This document shows positions 51,388 through 63,641 of a DNA stretch of 64,000 nt, piece by piece. How positions within the stretch are numbered: position 1 is the stretch's first letter; each line of letters opens with the position of its first letter. Location of the stretch: the NCBI RefSeq assembly GCF_001720465.1, contig NZ_CP017113.1, forward strand, positions 2,604,001 to 2,668,000, given 5' to 3'. The DNA comes from Porphyrobacter sp. LM 6 (lineage in GTDB: Bacteria > Pseudomonadota > Alphaproteobacteria > Sphingomonadales > Sphingomonadaceae). Position numbers and translations under genes: made by a program. Below the pieces are notes generated by a model. It saw only the letters and a list, made by a program, of their open reading frames with translations. It did no database searches and was not told the DNA's origin.

Positions 51388-52290
51388 TCAATTCTTGAGT
51401 TTCCAGCCCGAGCGCAGCAGCGCGTAGACGGCAGCAATCATCACAAGATTGAGCGCCAGCAGGCCGGCACCTGCGGCCAGCACATGGCTTTCCGCCCCGA
51501 TGTCGCTTGCCCCGAGAAAGCCAAAGCGGAAGCCCGAGATCACGTAGAAGAACGGGTTGGCGCGGCTGACCGCCTGGAACACGCCGTGAAGGTTCTCGAT
51601 CACATAGAACGTACCCGACAGCAGCGAGAGCGGCGCGATGATGAAATTGGTGATCGCGGCGTTGTGATCGAACTTTTCGGCCCAGATCGAGGTCGCCAGC
51701 CCCAGCGTCGCGAGCATCAGCGATCCCATCAGCCCGAACCAGATCACCGCCCAAGGATGCGCCATGCCGAGCGAAACCCCCGGCCACAGCGCCATCGCCA
51801 GCCCGACCGTGAACCCGACCGCGATCGCGCGGGTGATCGCGGCGCCAAGGATGCCGATCATCAGCTCGCCCGAGGATAGCGGCGGCATCAGCAGGTCGAT
51901 GATCGTCCCCTGCATCTTGCCCGACAGCAGCGAGAAGGAGGAATTGGCAAAGGCGTTCTGCATCATCGCCATCACGATCAGCCCCGGTGCGACGAAGCTG
52001 GCGAAGGGCACGCCGAGCACCTCGCGCCCCTCTCGGCCTAATGCGACGGTGAAGATCACCAGAAACAGCAGCGTCGTGAAGGCCGGAGCCCAGATCGTCT
52101 GCGTCTGCACCTTGAGAAACCGGCGCACCTCCTTCATATAGAGGGCATACAGACCCACGCGGTTGAGCCCGGTAATCACCGGCACGCCGTGCGGACTGAA
52201 CCGGGTGCTCCCGCCGGTCTTGTCATCGGGCGTCTTTTCGGTCACGGGAGCAGCGTTCGCGACAGGGTTTGCAGGAGCAGGTTCGGCCAT
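51388..52290 (-). CDS. ABC-2 type transporter permease
   Basis: About 300 residues from the ATG at 52290 (MAEPAPANPVANAAP). Six membrane helices, with LYMKEVRRFLKVQTQTIWAP before helix 1, FVAPGLIVMAMMQNAF, and the YVIENLHGVFQAVSRANPFFY loop near the C-terminus, all typical of the YadH/NodJ permease family. The N-terminal 40 residues are low-complexity. Its ATPase partner is not adjacent. Confidence 0.9.
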   Translation of the reverse strand: MAEPAPANPVANAAPVTEKTPDDKTGGSTRFSPHGVPVITGLNRVGLYALYMKEVRRFLKVQTQTIWAPAFTTLLFLVIFTVALGREGREVLGVPFASFVAPGLIVMAMMQNAFANSSFSLLSGKMQGTIIDLLMPPLSSGELMIGILGAAITRAIAVGFTVGLAMALWPGVSLGMAHPWAVIWFGLMGSLMLATLGLATSIWAEKFDHNAAITNFIIAPLSLLSGTFYVIENLHGVFQAVSRANPFFYVISGFRFGFLGASDIGAESHVLAAGAGLLALNLVMIAAVYALLRSGWKLKN

Positions 52291-52373
52291 GGCACAGGTG
52301 CCTAGGCCGCGCTGGCTTCCATGACAAGCACCGGCCGCCAACACGCAAGCGGGCACAGGAACAGGTAAAACAC

Positions 52374-53090
52374 ATGAGCTGGACGGACGAGCGCATCGCG
52401 ACGCTCAGGAAAATGTGGGAAGGCGGCGCAACCGCCAGCGAGATCGCCACCGAACTCGGCGGGGTCAGCCGCAATGCCGTGATCGGCAAAGCGCACCGCC
52501 TGGGGCTCAAGGCCCGCCCGTCCCCGGTCAAGGCCAACGAGAAGAAGAAGGCCGCTGCGCCTGCGCGCAAGCCGGCCAACGCCCCTGCCCGTCCCGCGCC
52601 CGAGCCGCGCACCGAACCGGCTGAGCGAAGCGCTGCCGCCCCGACGGCCGAACGCGCCGCTCCCCGCGCAGCCGCCCCCGCAGCACGCGACACCGCCAAC
52701 ACCGAAGCGGCTGCCTCGCCCTCGCAGCCTGTGCCCAATCCGCAGGCCGATCTGCCCAAGATCGTCTCGGTCGGCCCCGGCGGCTTCCTGCGGCAGGGCC
52801 CGGGTGACCAGCAGGCTCCGATCCCCCCTGCCCCGCCGCGCCGTCTGGTGCCGGCCAAACCGAGCCCCGAGATCGCCGGCAAGACCAGCCTGCTCGATCT
52901 GTCGGACAAGGTGTGCCGCTGGCCGATGGGCCATCCGGGCGAGCCCGATTTCCACTTCTGCGGCGAGCAGGTGAACCCCGGTTTCCCCTATTGCGTCGAG
53001 CATTGCGGCCGCGCCTACCAGGCCCAGCTGCCGCGCGGCGTGCGCCGTCCGCCCCCGCCGCTGCCGTTTGGCGGACCGCGGGTGCGCTAA
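52374..53090 (+). CDS. gcrA: GcrA cell-cycle regulator
   Basis: About 238 residues from the ATG at 52374 (MSWTDERIATLRKMWEGGAT). N-terminal helix-turn-helix domain with NAVIGKAHRLGLKAR, long Ala/Pro/Lys-rich linker, and C-terminal RNA-polymerase-binding domain CRWPMGHPGEPDFHFCG..YCVEHCGRAYQ. GcrA is an alphaproteobacterial sigma-70 co-activator that senses CcrM methylation at GANTC sites. The linker is longer than in Caulobacter. A good marker for the class. Confidence 0.94.
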   Translation: MSWTDERIATLRKMWEGGATASEIATELGGVSRNAVIGKAHRLGLKARPSPVKANEKKKAAAPARKPANAPARPAPEPRTEPAERSAAAPTAERAAPRAAAPAARDTANTEAAASPSQPVPNPQADLPKIVSVGPGGFLRQGPGDQQAPIPPAPPRRLVPAKPSPEIAGKTSLLDLSDKVCRWPMGHPGEPDFHFCGEQVNPGFPYCVEHCGRAYQAQLPRGVRRPPPPLPFGGPRVR

Positions 53091-53107
53091 TCGCAGACGG
53101 GCGCGTG

Positions 53108-54064
53108 ATGAAAATCGCTCGCCTTGCCGGCGCGATTGCCGCGCTCGGTCTTGCGCTTCAATCCGGCGCTGCGTTGGCCGCGCTCCCGGAGTCTGTGCGC
53201 GCGATGATCGATGCCGCCATCGCGACCGGTGACGAGACCAAGGTCCGCACGGTCATTGATCTGGCGCGCACCACCAATCCGGCTGATAGCGCCGAGCTCG
53301 ATGCGATCATCGCGGCCTACGACGTGCAGCTCGCCGAGGCCAAGGCCGCCGCTGCCGCCGCGAAAGAGCAAGAGGTCCGCACCGCGGGTCTGTTCGAGAA
53401 CTGGTCCGGCAAGGGCGAGTTCGGGGCGTTCCGCGCCACGGGCAATTCGTTCAACACCGGCATCACCGCCGGGCTCACCGCCGACCGGCAGGGCATCGAC
53501 TGGCGCCACCGCCTCACCGCCCGCGTCGATTACCAGCGCGCCAACGGGGTCACCACGCGCGAGCAGTTCCTTGCACGCTACGAGCCCAACTTCAATCTCT
53601 CCGGCAACGTCTACGTCTATGCGCTGGGGCAATATGAGCGCGACCGGTTCCAGGGGTTCCTGGGTCGCTATGCAGCATCGGGCGGCATCGGCTATCAGGT
53701 GTTCAACGCCGATGACCTCAAGCTGTCGGTCAAGGCCGGCCCGGCTTACCGCGTCACCGAATTCACCGACGGCCGCAGCGAAAGCCGCATCGCGGGGCTT
53801 GCCGGCGTGGATTTCGACTGGAACATCACCAAGCGGCTGACGCTGACGCAGGATACCAATGCGGTGGCGGAAACCGGCGGATCGGCGGTCGCGATCATCG
53901 ATTCGCGCAACACCACGCTCGATCTCATTACCGGCCTCAATGCCGCGATCAGCAGCAAGCTATCGGCACGCTTCTCCTACGCGGTCGAATATGACAGCAA
54001 CCCGCCCCCGGGCGCGGTGCAGACCGACACCCTCAGCCGCGTGACGCTGATCTACGACTTCTGA
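53108..54064 (+). CDS. DUF481 outer-membrane beta-barrel protein
   Basis: About 318 residues from the ATG at 53108 (MKIARLAGAIAALGLALQSG). Signal peptide, a short helical region (residues 28-90), then a DUF481 barrel (GNSFNTGITAGLTADRQGID) ending in the outer-membrane signature LIYDF. Function unknown. Its 3' end overlaps the convergent gene by 13 bases. Confidence 0.86.
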   Translation: MKIARLAGAIAALGLALQSGAALAALPESVRAMIDAAIATGDETKVRTVIDLARTTNPADSAELDAIIAAYDVQLAEAKAAAAAAKEQEVRTAGLFENWSGKGEFGAFRATGNSFNTGITAGLTADRQGIDWRHRLTARVDYQRANGVTTREQFLARYEPNFNLSGNVYVYALGQYERDRFQGFLGRYAASGGIGYQVFNADDLKLSVKAGPAYRVTEFTDGRSESRIAGLAGVDFDWNITKRLTLTQDTNAVAETGGSAVAIIDSRNTTLDLITGLNAAISSKLSARFSYAVEYDSNPPPGAVQTDTLSRVTLIYDF

Positions 54065-54732
54065 GCGAACCAGATGATGTGATGCGCGCCCTTGTTGTTG
54101 GGGCGCGATCGCACGTTCCATTCGGTCACCGTCAGCCCCGTATCGTAAAGCCGCTTGCGGAACGCGGGGTCAGGCCCGGCCGACCACACCGCAAGGATAC
54201 CGCCCGGCGCGAGGGCATCCCGCGCTTTCGCAAGGCCCGTGCGCGAATAGATCCGGTTGTTGGCATCGCGCACGATCCCGTCGGGCCCATTGTCGACATC
54301 GAGCAGGATCGCATCGAACTTGGCACAGGTGCCATCGTTCGCATCGTCGATCAGGGCAGCGACATCGCAGATCTTCAGGTCGAGGCGCGGGTCCGACAGG
54401 CCCTCACCCGTCAGCGCCGCCATCGGCCCCTTGGCCCAGTCGATGATCGCCTCCGAGATTTCGGCGACCACGATCTGCGCCTTCGCTCCCAGCTTGGTCG
54501 CCGCAGCACGGTAGGTGAAGCCCATGCCATAGCCGCCGATCAGGATACGGGCGTTGTCCTTGCCGAGCCGGTCCAGAGTGAGGTCGGCGAGCTGTTCCTC
54601 GGAAAAGCGCATCCGCGTGCTCATCAGCTCGTTGCGCCCCATCACGATCATGAAGTGACCCGCATGGGTGTAGAGTTCGAGAGTGACACCGTCCTCGATC
54701 TGGGTGGTGTCGATCAGTTCGCGCTGGAGCAT
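54052..54732 (-). CDS. spermidine-synthase-like methyltransferase-fold protein
   Basis: 226 residues. ILIGGYGMGFTYRAA is the nucleotide-binding loop, VVAEISEAIIDWA and AILLDVDNGPDGIV follow in spermine/spermidine synthase order. Shorter than true spermidine synthases and lacking the N-terminal beta domain in full, so substrate is uncertain; SpeE-like proteins of this size are common in sphingomonads. Confidence 0.78.
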   Translation of the reverse strand: MLQRELIDTTQIEDGVTLELYTHAGHFMIVMGRNELMSTRMRFSEEQLADLTLDRLGKDNARILIGGYGMGFTYRAAATKLGAKAQIVVAEISEAIIDWAKGPMAALTGEGLSDPRLDLKICDVAALIDDANDGTCAKFDAILLDVDNGPDGIVRDANNRIYSRTGLAKARDALAPGGILAVWSAGPDPAFRKRLYDTGLTVTEWNVRSRPNNKGAHHIIWFAQKS

Positions 54733-54744
54733 CTGTCACAATTC

Positions 54745-54787
54745 CAAAAACAAGGCCGCCCGGATCGCTCCGGACGGCCGTTGTTTG
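54745..54787 (-). terminator. intrinsic terminator of pnp
   Basis: On the minus strand GGCCGTCCGGAGCGATCCGG then GCGGCC form a GC-rich stem followed by TTGTTTTT. It sits between the pnp stop and the next gene. Confidence 0.8.
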
Positions 54788-54804
54788 TGCCTCGGATGAG
54801 GCGA

Positions 54805-57093
54805 TCAGTCCTTCAGGAAGTCAGGCAGACCGGCCGGGCCGCTGTCGCGATCACGGCCGCCGCGGTCACCGCCGCGTCCACCACGATCGCCGCCGCGACC
54901 ACCACGGTCACCGCGCGGACCACGACGATCACCGCCGCGGTCACCACGATCCCCGCGCGGCTCGCGCGGTTCGCGCGGCGGACGGGTGTCTTCCAGCTCT
55001 TCGCCGGTTTCCTGGTCAACCACGCGCATCGACAGGCGGACCTTGCCGCGCTGGTCGATCTCGAGAACCTTGACCTTCACTTCCATGCCTTCGGAGACGA
55101 CATCGGTCGGCTTTTCAACGCGCTCGTTGCGCATTTCCGAGACGTGCACGAGGCCGTCCTTGCCGCCCATGAAGTTCACGAACGCACCGAAGTCGACGAT
55201 GTTAACGACCTTGCCGTTGTAGATCTTGCCGACTTCAGCTTCCTCGACGATGCCGAGGATCCACTTCTTGGCCGCTTCGATCTCGTCGAGGTTCGAGGAC
55301 GAGATCTTGATCACGCCTTCATCGTCGATGTCGACCTTGGCGCCGGTTTCAGCGACGATCTCGCGGATCACCTTGCCGCCGGTGCCGATGACATCACGGA
55401 TCTTCGACTTGTCGATCTGGATCGTCTCGATGCGGGGTGCGTGCTTGCTGACTTCGGTCCGGGCACCGGTCAGCGCCTTGGCCATTTCGCCGAGGATGTG
55501 CATACGGCCGGCCTTCGCCTGCTCGAGCGCCTTGGCCATGATCTCCTGCGTGATGCCGGCGATCTTGATGTCCATCTGCATCGTGGTGATGCCTTCGGCG
55601 GTCCCGGCCACCTTGAAGTCCATGTCGCCGAGGTGATCTTCGTCACCCAGGATGTCCGACAGAACGGCAAAGTCGCTGCCTTCGAGGATCAGGCCCATCG
55701 CGATGCCCGACACCGGCGCCTTGATCGGCACGCCTGCATCCATCATCGACAGACAGCCGCCGCACACGGTCGCCATCGACGACGAGCCGTTCGACTCGGT
55801 GATGTCCGACAGAACGCGGATGGTGTAGGGGAAGTCTTCCTTGCTCGGCAGCACGGGGTTGAGCGCGCGCCATGCGAGCTTGCCGTGGCCGACTTCGCGG
55901 CGACCCGGCGCGCCGAAGCGGCCCACTTCACCGACCGAATAGGGCGGGAAGTTGTAGTGCAGCATGAAGCTGGAATAGCTCAGGCCTTCCAGACCATCGA
56001 TCATCTGCTCGGAATCCTTGGTGCCGAGCGTGGTGGTGCAGATCGCCTGGGTTTCGCCGCGGGTGAACAGCGACGAGCCGTGGGTGCGCGGCAGGAAGCC
56101 GACGATCGCTTCGATCGGGCGAACCTGATCGAGCTTGCGGCCATCGATGCGCGAACCTTCCTTGAGGATGGCGGTGCGAACGATGTCGGCTTCCACCTTC
56201 TTCATAGTCTTGATCGCGACCATCTGGGTCTGCGGGGTTTCGTCCGCGAACGCAGCCTTGGCCTTGGCCCGCGCCTCGTTCAGCGCGTTCGAACGCGCCG
56301 ACTTGTCGGTGAGCTTGTAGGCGGCGGCGATATCCTTGCCGACGAGGTCCTTGAGCTTCGCCTTGATGTCGGCGGTGTTGTCCGAAAGATCGACAACCCA
56401 CGGATCCTTGGCAGCCTTTTCGGCCAGTTCGACGATCGCGCCGATGACCTTGCGGATCTCGTCATGCGCGAACATCACCGCGCCGAGCATTTCGGCTTCG
56501 GTCAGTTCCTTGGCTTCGGATTCGACCATCATCACGGCCGTGTCGGTGGCAGCGACGACGAGGTCGAGGCGGCCTTCGGCGAGCGCCTTGTCCTGCTTCG
56601 GGTTGAGCGTGTATTCGCCATCGACAAAGCCGACGCGCGCAGCGCCGATCGGGCCCATGAAGGGCACGCCCGAAATGGTCAGTGCAGCCGAAGCCGCGAT
56701 CATCGCGACGATATCGGCCTCGGTCTCGCCGTCGAACGACAGGACCTGCGCAATCACGTTGATTTCGTTGTAGAAGCCTTCGGGGAACAGCGGACGGATC
56801 GGACGGTCGATCAGGCGGCTGGTGAGCGTTTCCTTTTCGGTCGCGCCGCGTTCACGCTTGAAGAAGCCACCTGGGATGCGCCCGGCAGCCGAGAACTTTT
56901 CCTGATAGTGCACGGTGAGCGGGAAGAAGTCCTGCCCTTCCTTGACGCTCTTGGCGGCAGTGACAGCGCACAGCACCACGGTTTCGCCATAGGTCGCCAG
57001 CACGGCGCCATCGGCCTGACGGGCAATACGCCCGGTTTCCAGAGTGAGGGTCTTTCCGCCCCACTCCAGCGATACGGTTTTCGTGTCGAACAT
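54805..57093 (-). CDS. pnp: polyribonucleotide nucleotidyltransferase (PNPase)
   Basis: 762 residues, complete. Two RNase PH domains ([25 protein letters not shown]; second copy [16 protein letters not shown]), helical linker, KH domain ([15 protein letters not shown], near residue 560), S1 domain ([21 protein letters not shown], near 625), then an RGG/RGD-rich basic tail over the last 50 residues. Degrades RNA phosphorolytically as part of the degradosome. The tail is an RNA- or partner-binding extension seen in sphingomonads. Confidence 0.97.
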   Translation of the reverse strand: MFDTKTVSLEWGGKTLTLETGRIARQADGAVLATYGETVVLCAVTAAKSVKEGQDFFPLTVHYQEKFSAAGRIPGGFFKRERGATEKETLTSRLIDRPIRPLFPEGFYNEINVIAQVLSFDGETEADIVAMIAASAALTISGVPFMGPIGAARVGFVDGEYTLNPKQDKALAEGRLDLVVAATDTAVMMVESEAKELTEAEMLGAVMFAHDEIRKVIGAIVELAEKAAKDPWVVDLSDNTADIKAKLKDLVGKDIAAAYKLTDKSARSNALNEARAKAKAAFADETPQTQMVAIKTMKKVEADIVRTAILKEGSRIDGRKLDQVRPIEAIVGFLPRTHGSSLFTRGETQAICTTTLGTKDSEQMIDGLEGLSYSSFMLHYNFPPYSVGEVGRFGAPGRREVGHGKLAWRALNPVLPSKEDFPYTIRVLSDITESNGSSSMATVCGGCLSMMDAGVPIKAPVSGIAMGLILEGSDFAVLSDILGDEDHLGDMDFKVAGTAEGITTMQMDIKIAGITQEIMAKALEQAKAGRMHILGEMAKALTGARTEVSKHAPRIETIQIDKSKIRDVIGTGGKVIREIVAETGAKVDIDDEGVIKISSSNLDEIEAAKKWILGIVEEAEVGKIYNGKVVNIVDFGAFVNFMGGKDGLVHVSEMRNERVEKPTDVVSEGMEVKVKVLEIDQRGKVRLSMRVVDQETGEELEDTRPPREPREPRGDRGDRGGDRRGPRGDRGGRGGDRGGRGGDRGGRDRDSGPAGLPDFLKD

Positions 57094-57232
57094 TGGTTTT
57101 CCTTCTGACCCGCGCGGCCATATTGCCGGGCGGGGCCTCTAGTGCCGGGGAAAGAACCGTCCCGGTCCGGTGCGGGGCACTGGTGTGGCCCCAAGGCGGG
57201 CAGACCGGATGTCTGCTGGCCCCAAATGCGAG

Positions 57233-57256
57233 AAAGGCGGCCCATCGAGCCGCCTT
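57233..57256 (-). terminator. hairpin after rpsO
   Basis: On the minus strand AAGGCGGC, loop TCGATGGG, GCCGCCTT, directly after the rpsO stop, with a short T-rich end. Likely a terminator or processing hairpin before pnp. Confidence 0.6.
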
Positions 57257-57268
57257 CCTGCGAAACTC

Positions 57269-57538
57269 TTACTTACGCAGACCCAGCTTCTGGATCAGGG
57301 CGTTGTAGCGCTCGACATCCTTCTTCTTGAGGTAGGCGAGCAGCGTGCGACGCTTGTTCACCATCATCAAAAGGCCGCGACGCGAGTGGTTGTCCTTGTG
57401 GTGATCCTTGAAGTGCTCGGTCAGGTTGCGGATACGCTCGGTGAGGATCGCGACCTGGACTTCGGGGCTGCCGGTGTCCTTGGGATCACGGGCGTTCGAG
57501 GAGATGATTTCCTGCTTCTTTTCGGCGGTCACCGACAT
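57269..57538 (-). CDS. rpsO: 30S ribosomal protein S15
   Basis: 89 residues, full length ([18 protein letters not shown]..). The conserved [20 protein letters not shown] and DHHSR-like [17 protein letters not shown] segments bind 16S rRNA helix 22. The truB-rpsO-pnp order is conserved in proteobacteria. Confidence 0.97.
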   Translation of the reverse strand: MSVTAEKKQEIISSNARDPKDTGSPEVQVAILTERIRNLTEHFKDHHKDNHSRRGLLMMVNKRRTLLAYLKKKDVERYNALIQKLGLRK

Positions 57539-57550
57539 AGTATTTCTCTC

Positions 57551-58459
57551 TTACTCAGCGACATCGGGAAGATTGAAACCCCGGACGACCGTGGCCGTCC
57601 CATCCGTGATTTCCATCAGCGCGACCGGGACAGTGCCCAGCTTCGCCAGATAGAGCCCGGATGATTGGGGCATGCCAGACAGCACCCGGCCCTGTCGGAC
57701 CGCCTGCGCGCTTGTCTGGTCGAGGTGAAGGGCCGGGATGTCGTCCAGCCCCGCCTCCAGCGGCAGGAGAAGGTGTTCAAGGCTCGCGCCCTTAGCGGCT
57801 TCCTCCAGTTTGTCCAGCGAAATCGCCGTTTCTTGTAGGAAGGGACCGGCCTTAATGCGCCGCAGATAGGTCACGTGGCCGCAGGTTCCAAGGGCATGGG
57901 CGATGTCCCGCGCAAGCGAGCGGATATAGGTGCCTTTGGAGACATGGGCGACCAGAGTGACGTCATCTGCGGTCACCCCTTCGAGCGTCAGCGCATGGAT
58001 CGTCACCGCCCGCGACTTGAGCTCCACCGCCTCCCCTGCCCGCGCCAGATCATAGGCGCGCTGGCCGCCAACCTTGAGCGCCGAGTAGGCTGGCGGCACC
58101 TGTTCGATCGGGCCTGTAAATCGCGGCAGGATGGCTTCGATCTCGGCCAGCGCCGGGCGCACATCACTGGTGGCGATTACCGTGCCTTCGGTATCGAGCG
58201 TATCGGTCTCCTCGCCGAAGCGGAGCGTGAAGGCGTAGATCTTGTCGCTATCCAGCATCCTTCCGGCAAGCTTGGTCGCCTCGCCCAGCGCAATCGGCAG
58301 CACGCCTTCGGCCAGCGGATCGAGCGTGCCGCCATGGCCGACCTTGGTCTTGGCATAGCCGTTCTGGCGCAGCACACGCTTGACCGCGCTCACGCCCTGC
58401 GTGCTCCCCAGCCCGCGCGGCTTGTCGAGGATCAGCCAGCCGGAAAGGGGCGCATTCAT
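57551..58459 (-). CDS. truB: tRNA pseudouridine-55 synthase
   Basis: 302 residues. The catalytic Asp lies in GHGGTLDPLAEGVLPIALGEATK; YxxxKVGGQRAYDLAR and HVSKGTYIRSLARDI follow. Converts U55 of tRNAs to pseudouridine. The start overlaps the end of tdk by 4 bases. Confidence 0.95.
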   Translation of the reverse strand: MNAPLSGWLILDKPRGLGSTQGVSAVKRVLRQNGYAKTKVGHGGTLDPLAEGVLPIALGEATKLAGRMLDSDKIYAFTLRFGEETDTLDTEGTVIATSDVRPALAEIEAILPRFTGPIEQVPPAYSALKVGGQRAYDLARAGEAVELKSRAVTIHALTLEGVTADDVTLVAHVSKGTYIRSLARDIAHALGTCGHVTYLRRIKAGPFLQETAISLDKLEEAAKGASLEHLLLPLEAGLDDIPALHLDQTSAQAVRQGRVLSGMPQSSGLYLAKLGTVPVALMEITDGTATVVRGFNLPDVAE

Positions 58460-59031
58460 CCGTTAAGGGCCTTGGAGAAATGCTTGCGGCACAGCGCGAC
58501 ATAGCGGTCGTTGCCGCCGATTTCGGTCTGCTGGCCCTGTCTGACCGCCCTGCCCTCGCCATCGACCCGCAAGTTCATCGTCGCTTTGCGCCCGCAATGG
58601 CACACGGCCTTAAGCTCGACCAGCGCATCGGCGATCCCCAGCAACACGGCCGATCCGGGGAACAGCGCCCCCTGAAAGTCGGTGCGAAGGCCATAGCAAA
58701 GCACCGGAATCCCCGCCTCGTCGGCCAGCCGCGCGAGCTGCCACACCTGATCAGGCGTCAGGAACTGCGCTTCATCCACCAGCACGCAATCGAGCGTTGC
58801 CGCAGCATGGTCGGCGGTGACCGCGGCCCACAGATCGGTATCGGGATGGAAACGATGGGCATCGCGCTCGAGCCCGATCCGGCTTTTCACCTGCCCGCCC
58901 GAACGGCTGTCGAGCGCGGCGGTCCACAGCATGGTCGCCATGCCCCGCTCGCGATAATTGAAATCGGCCTGCAAAAGGTGCGAGCTTTTGCCTGCGTTCA
59001 TACTGGCATAGTAAAAGTAGAGCTTGGCCAT
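58456..59031 (-). CDS. tdk: thymidine kinase
   Basis: 191 residues. P-loop YYASMNAGKSSHLL, the lasso/Asp region VLVDEAQFLT, and zinc ligands CHCGRKA near residue 145 and LCRKHF near the end. Type II thymidine kinase of the salvage pathway. Confidence 0.94.
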   Translation of the reverse strand: MAKLYFYYASMNAGKSSHLLQADFNYRERGMATMLWTAALDSRSGGQVKSRIGLERDAHRFHPDTDLWAAVTADHAAATLDCVLVDEAQFLTPDQVWQLARLADEAGIPVLCYGLRTDFQGALFPGSAVLLGIADALVELKAVCHCGRKATMNLRVDGEGRAVRQGQQTEIGGNDRYVALCRKHFSKALNG

Positions 59032-59109
59032 GGGGCGTGCCTAACCGTTCGTCGCGCGCGCGGCGAGCCGGAGAATGAACCTTTTGCCCGGTTGGAGCGT
59101 ATCTTGAGC

Positions 59110-59694
59110 ATGACATTCGACAGAACCTTGCTCCGCCTGCTGGTGCTGCCGCTGCTGGCCATCTTCGCGCTCGCCAACACGATCGGGACGCCGCAGCGCT
59201 ACACGCTCGATGCATCGGCCAGCAATGTCTCGGCCAAGGTGCCGTTCTTCGGCCTTGCGAGCAAGACGGCGCGCTTCCCCAAGATGCAGGGCGCGGTAAC
59301 GATCGTTCCCGGAGCGCCCGAACGTGCCGTGATCGACGTGACCTTCGATGCCACGGCGATCGAAGCGCCCGATCCGGTCACACTGGGGCGCCTGCGCGGT
59401 GAGAAGTTCTTCTGGGTCGAGAAATACCCGTCGATCCGCTTTGTGGGCCGCTCGCTCAAACTGTCGAGCGCGACCCGCGGGACCGTGAGCGGCGAGTTGA
59501 CCGCGCGCGGCGTAACCCGCCCGGCGACACTGGCGGTGACCTTCGACAATGACCCGACGGCAGTGACGGGCAAGCCGGTCAGCTTTACCGGCACGACCAC
59601 GATCGACCGGCGCGAATACGGGATGAAGAGCTATCAGCTGGTCGTCGGCAACAAGGTCGACATCACATTGAAGGCGCGGATGCTGCCGCAATAG
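59110..59694 (+). CDS. YceI-family periplasmic protein
   Basis: About 194 residues from the ATG at 59110 (MTFDRTLLRLLVLPLLAIF). Signal peptide, then the YceI lipocalin-like fold (YTLDASASNVSAKVPFFG .. GRLRGEKFFWVEKYPSIRF). Binds isoprenoid-like molecules in relatives. Divergent from tdk. Confidence 0.88.
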   Translation: MTFDRTLLRLLVLPLLAIFALANTIGTPQRYTLDASASNVSAKVPFFGLASKTARFPKMQGAVTIVPGAPERAVIDVTFDATAIEAPDPVTLGRLRGEKFFWVEKYPSIRFVGRSLKLSSATRGTVSGELTARGVTRPATLAVTFDNDPTAVTGKPVSFTGTTTIDRREYGMKSYQLVVGNKVDITLKARMLPQ

Positions 59695-59700
59695 GCGGGC

Positions 59701-60105
59701 TTATTCGTCCTCGCCCCCGAGATCGCGCAGCACCTTGGGATCGCGCAGCAGCGCCTCGATCCGGTCCGCCTCGGCAAAGCTTTCGTCCGGCTTGAACCTC
59801 AGCTTGGGCGCGAATTTGAGGCCGAGCCGCTGGGCGACTTCGCGCTGGAGGAAGGCGGTGTTCTGGCGCAAGGCATGGACCACCTCACCCTCGCCCGCGC
59901 CGAGCAGCGGCTTCACATAGGCGGTGGCGTGACGCAGATCGGGGGTCATACGCACCTCGGTCACCGAGATATGCGCCGCGCTCACCACATCGTCATGCAC
60001 CTCGCCGCGCGCGAGCAGTTCCGACAGGATGTGCCGCACCCGCTCGCCCACCTTGAGCACGCGGACCGATTGCTGTTCGGCGGTGAAGGGTTGTTTGGCG
60101 GCCAT
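59701..60105 (-). CDS. rbfA: ribosome-binding factor A
   Basis: 134 residues. KH-type fold with [38 protein letters not shown] and [17 protein letters not shown]. Matures the 30S subunit and assists cold adaptation. It lies downstream of infB as in most bacteria, with two small genes inserted between. Confidence 0.95.
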   Translation of the reverse strand: MAAKQPFTAEQQSVRVLKVGERVRHILSELLARGEVHDDVVSAAHISVTEVRMTPDLRHATAYVKPLLGAGEGEVVHALRQNTAFLQREVAQRLGLKFAPKLRFKPDESFAEADRIEALLRDPKVLRDLGGEDE

Positions 60106-60109
60106 GGCG

Positions 60110-60670
60110 TCAGTTCATCTTCGACAGGAGGTTCTTGAGCGAGTTCATGTTGCGCGCCGTGCCCTTGCAGCGGAGCCTGCGCTCCAGCGTCTTGTTCGAC
60201 AAGTCCGATAAACCCACCCCGTGGACATAGTCGAGAAACAACACGCGGTCACCCATCGCCAGACGTTCGCTGCCTCTGGCGCGGTGATCGGCCACGAGCT
60301 GGTCGAAATCGGCCGGGTCAGGCTGCTGGCTCAGAAAGATCGAGTGCACCATCTTGTCGGACCCATGCTGCGGCCCGGTGCCGTGGAACGGGTTTTCGTC
60401 AATCGCGGCGCGCACTTCATCGCGGGTGCGGACCATGGCGCAGGACTTGAAGCCGTAGCGCGCGGCGATCACGCGCTCGAGCGCGATTTCGATCATTGCC
60501 GGATCGCGGTGGTCGGTCAGGATGACATTGCCGCTGGCCGCCACCGTCACCACTTCGCGAAACCCGGCGTCCACAAGCGCTTGCTTGAGGTCGGCCATGG
60601 CGATCCGGTTGCCGCCCACATTGATGCTGCCCAGCAGCGCCAGATAGCCCCGGTCGCCCTCGGGCATCAA
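60110..60670 (-). CDS. DUF1697 family protein
   Basis: 186 residues from the ATG at 60670. [30 protein letters not shown] and the [20 protein letters not shown] tail are the family pattern. Function unknown. The start overlaps the thioesterase stop by 4 bases. Confidence 0.9.
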   Translation of the reverse strand: MMPEGDRGYLALLGSINVGGNRIAMADLKQALVDAGFREVVTVAASGNVILTDHRDPAMIEIALERVIAARYGFKSCAMVRTRDEVRAAIDENPFHGTGPQHGSDKMVHSIFLSQQPDPADFDQLVADHRARGSERLAMGDRVLFLDYVHGVGLSDLSNKTLERRLRCKGTARNMNSLKNLLSKMN

Positions 60671-61109
60671 CGCCCCATCCCGGTCTGTTCGGGCGTGGGT
60701 CGCGGCGTGGGGATCGCGGTGGAGGTGGAGCGGGCGTAGACCGTCCCGTCTTCCGCCAGCAATTCGCCTTCGAGGAAGATCACCCGTTGCCCGGCCTTCA
60801 CCAACCGGCCCTTGCCGATGATGGTCGCGCCTTCGGGGATCAGGCGGATCAGGCTCATCGAAATGTCGAGGTTGAGCGGCGCCATGACGCCGCCGGTGGC
60901 CGCGACATAGGCATAGCCCATCACGTCATCGAGATATCCCGCAACCAGCCCGCCCTGCACGCCGCCGCGCCAAGTGCAGACCTCGCGCTTGACGGTGAAG
61001 CGCATAGTCGCCGTCTGGGTCGCTTCGTCGAAGCTGACGAACTGCGAGCCGAGCAGCGCCGTATGCGGCGACTGCCCGGCATCGTCTGGGTAGTGCGGGT
61101 CGCTTAGGC

Positions 61110-61113
<4 letters not shown>
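60667..61113 (-). CDS. PaaI-type hotdog thioesterase
   Basis: 148 residues. The hotdog motif WRGGVQGGLVAGYLDDVMGYA carries the usual H/G-rich active loop (here GGVQGG), followed by LDISMSLIRLIPEGATIIG. Likely hydrolyses acyl-CoA esters. Overlaps the infB stop by 4 bases. Confidence 0.85.
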
Positions 61114-63632
<2,519 letters not shown>

Positions 63633-63641
63633 TATCGCTCG

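Noticed and set aside
51126..51398. Second open frame overlapping hspQ
   Set aside because: Shadow frame of hspQ with Arg/Pro-rich low complexity.
54079..57108. Very long open frame of about 1,000 codons on the plus strand opposite pnp
   Set aside because: It is antisense to pnp and the neighbouring gene, full of low-complexity His/Arg/Asp residues, and arises from GC-rich third-position bias.
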